A stretch of DNA of 64,000 nt from Vibrio sp. RE86 (GTDB lineage: Bacteria; Pseudomonadota; Gammaproteobacteria; Enterobacterales; Vibrionaceae): the NCBI RefSeq assembly GCF_013114545.1, contig NZ_VTXI01000002.1:186001-250000 (forward strand). Reading direction: 5' to 3'. The first letter of the stretch is position 1, and every line of letters starts with the position of its first letter. The notes under the pieces were generated by a model. That model made no database searches. It was not told the origin of the DNA and worked only from the letters and a program-made list of their open reading frames with translations. Below are positions 55,171-62,148 of the stretch, one piece after another. The position numbers and the translations under genes are program-made.

Positions 55171-56181
55171 ATGACTAATCCTAAAACTACAGTCACTTCT
55201 AAAGACGTCGCTAAGCTGGCGGGAGTTTCTCAATCTACCGTTTCTCGAGTCTTTGTTCCCGGTAGCTCGGTTTCAGAAAAAACCAAACAGAAAGTGTATG
55301 AGGCAGCAAAAGCGCTCAACTATCGTCCAAACGCTTTTGCTCGCAGTTTAACGACCAATGAGTCGAAGCTAATTGGTGTCGTCTTTCCTGATGCAGATTA
55401 CCCAATCCACATGAAAACGCTGCAACTTATCTCTACTGAACTGCAAAAGCAGGGGTATGCGACGGTGTTGATCCCTTGGAAAATTGATGGGGAAGACAAT
55501 CACTCGATTCCGAACATCTTTCAGTACCGAGTAGATGGTGTTATTGCAGCCTCTGCGACGTTCAACAAGTCCCTCTATGAAGAGTGTGAAGAGTTCAATA
55601 TCCCTATTGTTCAGTACGCACGGGTGGTCGAAGGAACGAAAAGCAGCCATGTTGTGAGTGACAACTACGCCGCAGGTCAGCAAGCCGCTCAGCATTTTCA
55701 ACAGGTAGGGGTTAAGTCAGCGGTCTATTTAACCGGTAATGTCCCAACCTACACCAACAGTGAACGAGAGCAGGGTTTCTGTTCTGAGTTTGAGGAGCTA
55801 ATCGGCACTCAAGTTCGAATCGTCGAAGCGGATTACGATTACCAGGAATCTTTGGACACTATTCGTCACTTATTGGCGAGTGACGAACGTCCTGACGGTA
55901 TTTTCTGCGCGACCGATAATTTAGCGATGGCTGTCATGGATGTCGCGCGCTGTGAATTGGGCCTCAACGTACCAGGTGATCTGCAAGTCATAGGCTTTGA
56001 TGATATTCCTCAGGCGCAATGGCTCAATTATCAACTGACCACGTTTAGCCAAGACTTTAAACGCCTTGCTCGTGAATCAGTGAAAGTGATCGTGTCTCAA
56101 ATCCAAGAAGAAAATAAAAGCTTGGTGAAGATGATGGTGCCTGCACGGCTCGTGATCCGAGAGACGACCAAGAAACAATAG
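55171..56181 (+). CDS. LacI-family transcriptional regulator
   Basis: 336 residues. The N-terminal LacI helix-turn-helix is SKDVAKLAGVSQSTVSRVFVPGSSVSEKTKQKVYEAAKALNYRPNAFARSL, followed by a periplasmic-binding-like sensor domain. ATG 55171 is taken over GTG 55159. It is the last gene of the symporter/MFS/SnoaL neighbourhood, so a candidate regulator of it; its operator was not identified. Confidence 0.9.
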   Translation: MTNPKTTVTSKDVAKLAGVSQSTVSRVFVPGSSVSEKTKQKVYEAAKALNYRPNAFARSLTTNESKLIGVVFPDADYPIHMKTLQLISTELQKQGYATVLIPWKIDGEDNHSIPNIFQYRVDGVIAASATFNKSLYEECEEFNIPIVQYARVVEGTKSSHVVSDNYAAGQQAAQHFQQVGVKSAVYLTGNVPTYTNSEREQGFCSEFEELIGTQVRIVEADYDYQESLDTIRHLLASDERPDGIFCATDNLAMAVMDVARCELGLNVPGDLQVIGFDDIPQAQWLNYQLTTFSQDFKRLARESVKVIVSQIQEENKSLVKMMVPARLVIRETTKKQ

Positions 56182-56293
56182 GCGCTTTCGAGCTGAATTA
56201 ATGCGTCGCTAGACAAAAGTGAGATCGAGATAAAGTTGCCAGCTTTTCATATTGTTATACTGTCAAAAGATTCAACAGACAGGATTTCAAAAT

Positions 56294-56554
56294 ATGTCAA
56301 AGACTTCTAAGTTGGCCAACGAAGATAAACTGGTTAAGAAAGCGTTAGAGATTGGCGGTAAGATGGCGAAGATGCAAGGTTTCGAGCTGCCTAAGTCTCC
56401 TCAACCAGTTCGAGTGAAAGCTGTCTATTTGTTTTTAGTGGATGCCAAGCAAATTACTCCTCTACCTGAGAGCAAACTGGATGGAGCGAGTATCAAACAT
56501 CGTCTTGCCGTTTGGATTCATAGTGCGTTGCCTGATGATGACCCTCTGAAGTAA
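56294..56554 (+). CDS. Small Vibrio protein, probably DUF5062-like
   Basis: 86 residues from ATG 56294 (AGGA nine bases upstream; the longer frame back to 56252 is unlikely). The pattern EDKLVKKALEIGGKMAKMQGFELP...VYLFLVDAKQITPLPESKLDGASIKHRLAVWIHSALPDDDP resembles DUF5062, but I am not sure of the number. Soluble, unknown function, single gene with its own terminator. Confidence 0.65.
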   Translation: MSKTSKLANEDKLVKKALEIGGKMAKMQGFELPKSPQPVRVKAVYLFLVDAKQITPLPESKLDGASIKHRLAVWIHSALPDDDPLK

Positions 56555-56572
56555 CTCGATAGATCAAATGAA

Positions 56573-56599
56573 AAGGCGAACCCGTTGGTTCGCCTTTTT
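56573..56599 (+). terminator. Intrinsic terminator
   Basis: AAGGCGAACC (56573-56582) and GGTTCGCCTT (56587-56596) pair around CGTT, followed by TTT. The convergent MFS gene ends at 56624. Confidence 0.88.
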
Positions 56600-56623
56600 A
56601 GTCTTTTTAATGGGGTTCACGAT

Positions 56624-57955
56624 TTAAAAAATCGCTTTCTGTCGATGCTTAACATAGAAAAACAGGCTGATAGCGATGAATAAAAACGTAAAGTAATAGA
56701 AGAACGAAGAAAGCGACGCAATGAAATCAACATGCTCTTCTATCTGTTCCTGTGTGTAACCTTGAGACAGTAACTTGTAGTAGTAGGCGTATAGCACACC
56801 GATCAATCCGTAGCCTAAATTGAACATCAAGCCTTTAAAGCTCAGTACAGTCGCTCTGTTATGCGACTCTGTTTTTTTATTGAGGTGAAAACTGATGAAA
56901 ATGTTCATTGTCATGATAATGAAGATCAGTATCAGAGCTGGGATCACCCCATAGACTGACCACCCGAGACTTATCCAATAGTAGGTTGCCATGGATGCCA
57001 CGCCCATCACGGCGATAAACGTTTTGGGTTGCATGCTCTCTGCTAATCGGCGGCTTTGCCCCGCGAGTAGTATCTTAAGCACACTGATCCCTGCACCAAT
57101 TAAACCGAAATAGATGATAGGGATATTGATCGCGCTGTAGTATTGGCTGTTCATGGTTAAGAACATACGTGAGGTGTGTTCAAATAAGCTGTAGTAAAGC
57201 AATATAAACAACACATACGGAGTCGAAAGTACCCATTTCCCAGTGTCTAAAGTCAGCTTCATACTCTCGATGGTTGTTGCCAGCCTGCTGCTTTCGCTCG
57301 AGATAACCTTTTTCTCTTCCCTCATGCTGGTTGCGGCGTAGATAGCAATGAGTGCAACCACCAACGTCGCATAGACAGGTATACGCATTATGTCTTGCGT
57401 ACTTTCAGGCTTTGCCAACCCTAATAAGTCATAGACGCTAGCCATAAAGTTCACATCGTACATGGCGGCACCAATAAGGGTAACGAAAATACCGACCGTT
57501 GAAGCGATACGAAGTTGAATTTGCAGAACGCGTGGCCACAGGTCCTCTTTGCCTTGTTCTTTTAAGGTGTCATAGGCTAAGGCTTCGTCAGCTCCACTGG
57601 CTAAAGCCATCGCCAAGCCGCTCAATATTCGGTTAATCAAAAAGACGATGAAAACGAGATCGAGGTTTCCTGTCGGAACAAACGCGATCATGGCGATTTC
57701 AATAAACATAACCAAAGACGATAGCACCACCAGCTTTTTACGGCCTAACGTGTCAGCAAAAGCGCCAGAGGGCACCTCAGCTAATACAATCGTTGCAGCC
57801 CAAACCACGTTAAGCATGGCAAATTGAGAAAGGGTTAAGCCGTAATCTAGATAGAGGAGGGTGAACACGGGATAGTAAAAGCGCGCAAAGTAGCTGCTTC
57901 GAAACATTAAGAAGTAGCGAACATTGCGAATTTGAAGGATCTCTTTGAGTGACAT
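56624..57955 (-). CDS. MFS transporter (efflux-like)
   Basis: 443 residues, twelve membrane helices. The first-half motif is VVWAATIVLAEVPSGAFADTLGRKKLVVLSS, typical of MFS loop 2-3; other segments (LINRILSGLAMALASGADEALAYDTL) fit the same family. The substrate is unknown. A 34-bp perfect dyad lies 43 bp upstream over the likely promoter, so an unseen repressor probably controls it. Confidence 0.85.
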   Translation of the reverse strand: MSLKEILQIRNVRYFLMFRSSYFARFYYPVFTLLYLDYGLTLSQFAMLNVVWAATIVLAEVPSGAFADTLGRKKLVVLSSLVMFIEIAMIAFVPTGNLDLVFIVFLINRILSGLAMALASGADEALAYDTLKEQGKEDLWPRVLQIQLRIASTVGIFVTLIGAAMYDVNFMASVYDLLGLAKPESTQDIMRIPVYATLVVALIAIYAATSMREEKKVISSESSRLATTIESMKLTLDTGKWVLSTPYVLFILLYYSLFEHTSRMFLTMNSQYYSAINIPIIYFGLIGAGISVLKILLAGQSRRLAESMQPKTFIAVMGVASMATYYWISLGWSVYGVIPALILIFIIMTMNIFISFHLNKKTESHNRATVLSFKGLMFNLGYGLIGVLYAYYYKLLSQGYTQEQIEEHVDFIASLSSFFYYFTFLFIAISLFFYVKHRQKAIF

Positions 57956-57997
57956 CTTAGCTCTAATCGTTCGAGTAACATGGGTTATGTATATACT

Positions 57998-58031
57998 TTT
58001 TTCCTCAATAGGTCATGGTATTGAGGAAAAA
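57998..58031 (-). promoter_or_regulatory. 34-bp inverted repeat upstream of the MFS gene
   Basis: Arms of 13 bp (TTTTTCCTCAATA at 57998-58010, and its exact reverse complement at 58019-58031) flank an 8-bp centre. On the minus strand ATGACC and TATACA with 17-bp spacing would place a promoter inside or next to it. The A-rich right side argues against a terminator. Probably an operator. Confidence 0.6.
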
Positions 58032-58607
58032 TACTATTCTGTGACTCATTTACGAGCATAACCCCATATGAGAATTTTCTACAATTCGAATAAAAATTAC
58101 ACTTTCAATCAATGATGGGAATAATCTCTTTTTAGTTTACATTCCAAATTTTTATGCACATAAAGTGATTTAGTTTTTTATTTGTAAATTATTGCAGTTG
58201 ATCAAAATTAGATCGAAGATGGGTTGATTTCTCATCTTTTTAAGCTTGTCTGGTTTATAAATGATCAGTTTGTTTAATTAAATATTATTATCCCATTATA
58301 GAGCTTCAAATATTTATTCCAAATATAAGTTATGCTTCCGATCGTTCGGTTTTCTTTAGGCTTTAAATATTGTTCAAATAAGAATCATATAATTTAATCA
58401 GGGAGAGATATGAACAATTCGATTAATATTTCAGCAATAAATTAAACGTCTTAATAAAATTAAACGCATAAATCTACAGAGTTTGATTTATATAACCATT
58501 CACAGCATCAATACTTAAATAATATATATTTTAATTTTGTAAAATCATTGATATATCAATTTAAATACTAATAATGTGCCTCATTAAGAACTTCTTTTGC
58601 GACGGAA
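58032..58607. other. AT-rich spacer
   Basis: About 580 bp with very low GC content. It separates the MFS gene from the unrecognised membrane-protein operon. I see no tRNA, insertion sequence or long gene in it. One very short reading frame with an excellent ribosome binding site lies at 58410-58445. A TATAAT box at 58388-58393 precedes it, but no well-spaced -35 was found. The base composition suggests foreign DNA or a silenced (H-NS bound) promoter region; that is inference. Confidence 0.6.
58410..58445 (+). CDS. Eleven-codon reading frame, possible leader peptide
   Basis: ATG 58410 to TAA 58445 encodes MNNSINISAIN. AGGGAGAG lies six bases upstream at the ideal distance, and TATAAT (58388-58393) precedes that. 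It is too short to identify by homology. It may be a leader controlling the operon 160 bp downstream, or a chance frame in AT-rich DNA. Confidence 0.35.
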   Translation: MNNSINISAIN

Positions 58608-58772
58608 ATGAACAGATTAGACGAAAAATTTTTAGATCTACTCTATGCCTTTTTTGAGAATTTCACTCTCTTTTTTAGGTTCCTTTTAGGGCTAGGTTTG
58701 ATATTTGCTTTCTACTCAATCTTCTATGCCCTTTTTGGTGGAACAGCGGCTGATTTTATCGATCCAAGCTAA
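58608..58772 (+). CDS. 54-residue small membrane protein
   Basis: MNRLDEKFLDLLYAFFENFT followed by a hydrophobic Phe/Leu-rich helix (LFFRFLLGLGLIFAFYSIFYALFGG) and a short acidic C-terminus. One or two membrane passes. It is preceded by GACGGA at a usable distance from ATG 58608. It is 55 bp before the next gene on the same strand, so it is probably the first gene of the unrecognised membrane operon. No family recognised. Confidence 0.65.
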   Translation: MNRLDEKFLDLLYAFFENFTLFFRFLLGLGLIFAFYSIFYALFGGTAADFIDPS

Positions 58773-58827
58773 TTCGCCATTGCCATAAGTTAGCTAAATA
58801 ACTGTTGCCTATTATAAAGAGATTATT

Positions 58828-59940
58828 ATGAGTAATAGCCAAGAACCGAGATTTTTTGTTGGAAGCACTATTCCTTTCGCCTACTTTCCTATTATTGTTA
58901 CTTATATGGGGATGAGTCTAATTAAAGATGATTTGATAGAGGGGAGCCCCGGTTTATTACCGCTGTTTGGCTTTTTCTGCATGATGTCAATATTTATTGG
59001 TTCAGTGTTTGCCATAATAGGCCTACTGGATACTTACATATTATGCGCTGAACTAGCCTTCTTGGTTCCTATCTATATCACGGGGACAATGGCTAGATTA
59101 CGTTATCAAAAACAAATTGAAAATGATGTCTCGATAGTCCTAACACATGTACTTTCCATAATCACTTTTCTTGCAACCGTTGTGGTGATCGCTTACACGA
59201 CTGGCTTTTCAGAACTCTCTAATAAAGGCATGTTTGCCAGCGTTATAGACTATCTATTCCCACTCCTATATTTAGTCGTAGCAGGTGTCGTTTTTTATGG
59301 CTGCATACTGGTTCCATTATTTCACTCGCTTCAATTCTTAGTTATCGGCACGCTTTATCATATCAGCCAAGAGCGTGGACTGGTTTTTTTTCTGAGAGTC
59401 GTGGGTATATTGCTAATGGGAACTTGGTGGGCTGCATGCTTTGCTGGCTGGGTTGAGTCTCCGATCCGTTCTAACTCCTATGAACCTTACTTATCATCAA
59501 TCCACTTTGGCCTTACCATGGGTTTGTTGCTCGGTATGTGTCTTATAAACCATTTTCTATTCTGGCCTGGTTACTTGGATGACCAATCTGATAGATTCGA
59601 GATTGTAATGATTACTGTTGTTCTCGTTCTCTTTGTTCTGTTTGCAAACCATAACTACGATTGGTTTGCGTCATCCCGTTACGAATATCGTGGAGATGAT
59701 TACCCATTCCGATTATTTGAATACGGATTAATGAGAGTTGTCGCGAATAGATATGACTACATTCCGTACTTACAAATGCTCTTGCTTCTCCCAATTCCGA
59801 TTTACTGTTTTATCGTTAACCTATCCAAACAAAAGAAAAGAGACGACAGCGGCTGGTTTAAAGGCGCAGCGTGTAGCATTGTTTGTGTCACTCTTTTTAT
59901 TGTTTTTCACTCCAAGGCCTATAGCCGACTGTTGAGCTAA
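58828..59940 (+). CDS. Multi-pass membrane protein, unrecognised
   Basis: 370 residues with about nine to ten membrane helices (FAYFPIIVTYMGMSLI; LLPLFGFFCMMSIFIGSVFAII; LSIITFLATVVVIAY; YLVVAGVVFYGCILVPLF; LLMGTWWAACFAGWV; FEIVMITVVLVLFVLFA; YLQMLLLLPIPIYCFIV). Tryptophan and charged groups in the loops, no catalytic motif seen. AAGAGATT precedes the ATG. It does not match a transporter family I know. Part of the 58608-64000 operon. Confidence 0.7.
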   Translation: MSNSQEPRFFVGSTIPFAYFPIIVTYMGMSLIKDDLIEGSPGLLPLFGFFCMMSIFIGSVFAIIGLLDTYILCAELAFLVPIYITGTMARLRYQKQIENDVSIVLTHVLSIITFLATVVVIAYTTGFSELSNKGMFASVIDYLFPLLYLVVAGVVFYGCILVPLFHSLQFLVIGTLYHISQERGLVFFLRVVGILLMGTWWAACFAGWVESPIRSNSYEPYLSSIHFGLTMGLLLGMCLINHFLFWPGYLDDQSDRFEIVMITVVLVLFVLFANHNYDWFASSRYEYRGDDYPFRLFEYGLMRVVANRYDYIPYLQMLLLLPIPIYCFIVNLSKQKKRDDSGWFKGAACSIVCVTLFIVFHSKAYSRLLS

Positions 59941-60056
59941 TGAATGCTTAGCATCAACTATTTTGACGCTTACAACTTCAAGTTAAATAGAGTCAGAGAT
60001 TGAACAACTACTAAATTAATACTCATTTTCTAATATCCATCTATCAAGAGTTAAAT

Positions 60057-60266
60057 ATGGAAAATAAAAAACTGAGCCAAGTACAACAGCTCCTTGAAAT
60101 ATATAACCAAAGAGCTGGGCGTTATGATCAGCGAATTGAAGACTTTAAAGTGATGAGAGCGGAAATTTCAGCCGTCGAAGAGCCTAGAGTAAGAAGAAAT
60201 GAACGCAATATCAAAATAGCAATCGTAGCTGCTGTTCTACTCGTAATCGCATCTATTGTTATATAA
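60057..60266 (+). CDS. Small tail-anchored coiled-coil protein
   Basis: 69 residues. The first 50 are charged and helical with heptad-like spacing (QVQQLLEIYNQRAGRYDQRIEDFKVMRAEISAVEE), likely a coiled coil. The last 20 (IKIAIVAAVLLVIASIVI) are a single membrane helix. Topology would be N-in tail anchor. AAGAG before the ATG. No family recognised. It lies between two larger unrecognised genes, with a 14-bp gap to the next one. Confidence 0.7.
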   Translation: MENKKLSQVQQLLEIYNQRAGRYDQRIEDFKVMRAEISAVEEPRVRRNERNIKIAIVAAVLLVIASIVI

Positions 60267-60280
60267 AGACGGCGGAAAGA

Positions 60281-61453
60281 ATGATGAAGGAAAAACACTT
60301 AAATGCATTGGCAAAGGCCTCATTAGAGACCAGTAATATCCAAATAGGAAAATGGTATGCCAGTTATGGTTTACCTCTGCACTTATTCAAGTCTGATGAA
60401 AAAATTTACCAAAAAGCACTTAAAAAGCGTAATGGAAATAAAAAGCACATTCAAAAGTATGTTGAGCCTAAATTATTAACGGTTGAAGGTGTGACACAAG
60501 AGCTGCGGAATACCAAACGACTGAAAACGTACACCGAGCGTTGGAACAAGTATTTTAACCCTATTGCTGACCCAAAACATCGTACTCACCATCTCAGCGA
60601 GGTACTAGAAGCACTTGCAGATAATGATATTGAGAAGGCATTGGAAGCGGTCACTAACCTTCCCGAGGACTACCTCATTCATGAGGAATTTTGGGGTAAG
60701 GTAGTGCTATTTATTATTTCTGCGCTTTCTGGTGAACAAGCCCATGCTCAAGCGATTACGCAAGAGCTATTCAATATGGCGCAAAGTGAGCACAACACCG
60801 CCATATTGAGTAACTTCTTGCCAGCTATATGTGAGAAGTATTTAGAGCCAGAGTACCTACCATGGCAGATGAAATCTAAGACGGTAATTTGGCAGGGTGA
60901 AACCTATTATTGCGAGCCTGTGGCTGTACATAATATTGATGCTTTTGGCGGCGAAGAATACATAAACAACACCTCCGCGAAGCAACGAGCGTATGTTGAG
61001 CGAAAACATACCCCCAATTACGTTTATTCCTATGACCGTTATGGGAACAAAGGGCAGAGTGCTCTTAGTTTAACAACAAATGCCGCCATTTCGACGGCGA
61101 ATGCTGTTGGTAAGCTGGCAGCGAATGCCTTGATTCTCACCGTTGGCGGTGCGCTGTACATAATGTTAGCGGGGAAAATTCGTGCTTATCACTACGCTAA
61201 CTCAAGCCATAAAATGGTGTTTAAACGCAGCGTGGAGATACCTGTCAACTCATGCGGTTACCTCGTATCTAAACAAAGCAACACGCTAAAACCTCTACAG
61301 AACGAAGAATCGGAAGCAAGTATTAGTCAAGACTACTCATTCTTGAACTTTGCTGATGGCTTAGCTTATCCATGCCGAAAGGGGTATGAAATCCCAGATG
61401 AAGAGGGGCTAATTGAGTTTTTGAGCTCTGAAGCCTCTGACATCCGACAGTAG
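60281..61453 (+). CDS. Unrecognised 390-residue protein with central hydrophobic segment
   Basis: Residues 1-260 are mostly soluble and basic, with a helical stretch (HHLSEVLEALADNDIEKALEAVTNLPEDYLIHEEFWGKVVLFIISALSGEQAHAQAITQELF) reminiscent of TPR-like repeats. About 270-300 is a hydrophobic, Ala-rich segment (NAVGKLAANALILTVGGALYIMLAG), possibly a membrane anchor. The C-terminal third is soluble. Start could be 60281 or 60284 (ATGATG). No family recognised. Confidence 0.65.
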   Translation: MMKEKHLNALAKASLETSNIQIGKWYASYGLPLHLFKSDEKIYQKALKKRNGNKKHIQKYVEPKLLTVEGVTQELRNTKRLKTYTERWNKYFNPIADPKHRTHHLSEVLEALADNDIEKALEAVTNLPEDYLIHEEFWGKVVLFIISALSGEQAHAQAITQELFNMAQSEHNTAILSNFLPAICEKYLEPEYLPWQMKSKTVIWQGETYYCEPVAVHNIDAFGGEEYINNTSAKQRAYVERKHTPNYVYSYDRYGNKGQSALSLTTNAAISTANAVGKLAANALILTVGGALYIMLAGKIRAYHYANSSHKMVFKRSVEIPVNSCGYLVSKQSNTLKPLQNEESEASISQDYSFLNFADGLAYPCRKGYEIPDEEGLIEFLSSEASDIRQ

Positions 61454-61459
61454 TAAACA

Positions 61460-61486
61460 GCCACTATCGAAGATATCGATAGTGGC
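61460..61486 (+). repeat. 11-bp inverted repeat downstream of the 390-residue gene
   Basis: GCCACTATCGA (61460-61470) and TCGATAGTGGC (61476-61486) form a perfect stem with a five-base loop. No T run follows, so it is more likely an mRNA hairpin or protein site than a terminator. Confidence 0.65.
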
Positions 61487-61584
61487 GCCACTTCTTATCC
61501 TTGTGTTGCCAATACTGGTGACACGTAAAGTATCCATCGCCTCGGATACTCATAATCAGATCGCCTGCTCAGGAATCATTTTTG

Positions 61585-62148
61585 ATGAAACTCTTTCGTT
61601 ATCTCTCAATACTCTTATCAGTTTTACTCTTTTCAGGTTGTGCGACGACAAAACCAAATAGGACCCAGTGGTTCGATCATCTTCCAGATGACTACTTGAA
61701 CAAAACTCTAGATCAGTTAACTCCAGAGCTTAATGCAAAGGGCAAAGAGCGCTTGGCTCAGTGTAGAGAGAGAAAAGAGCAAGTCGCGGGTTATTGTTTT
61801 ATGTACGCCTATCAAACCACGGATACGGACAATAACGATCAAATATTCCCTTACTCCTATTCCTTTTGGGATTACATGGAAGCGATTGATGCCGGCAAGT
61901 ACATCCCAACCATCCAAGGTTATGAAAGAGACTACATAAACAGAAAAAGGCTTGATGATTTGATGTCAAAAGCCCCAAAACCATCCTCAAAAAAATCGTC
62001 GGGGTCTGAAAGAACCAAGGCTAAAACTCTATTACCAAGAACATCAGTGGAAGAGTACGGGGTTGATGAAGGAATGCATTCCCATCCAGATGAAGTGATA
62101 GAGACAAAACGCATCCAAGTGACTTTTGAACTTCCTGGTGAGAAATAA
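61585..62148 (+). CDS. Lipoprotein, unrecognised
   Basis: 187 residues from ATG 61585 (AGGA at 61571-61574). The signal ends in lipobox FSGC, followed by Ala-Thr, consistent with outer-membrane sorting. The mature part has WFDHLPDDYLNKTLDQL, a cysteine pair CRERKEQVAGYC, and a C-terminal Lys/Ser-rich linker (PKPSSKKSSGSERTKAK). The stop codon overlaps the next start (TAATG at 62146-62150). No family recognised. Confidence 0.7.
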   Translation: MKLFRYLSILLSVLLFSGCATTKPNRTQWFDHLPDDYLNKTLDQLTPELNAKGKERLAQCRERKEQVAGYCFMYAYQTTDTDNNDQIFPYSYSFWDYMEAIDAGKYIPTIQGYERDYINRKRLDDLMSKAPKPSSKKSSGSERTKAKTLLPRTSVEEYGVDEGMHSHPDEVIETKRIQVTFELPGEK

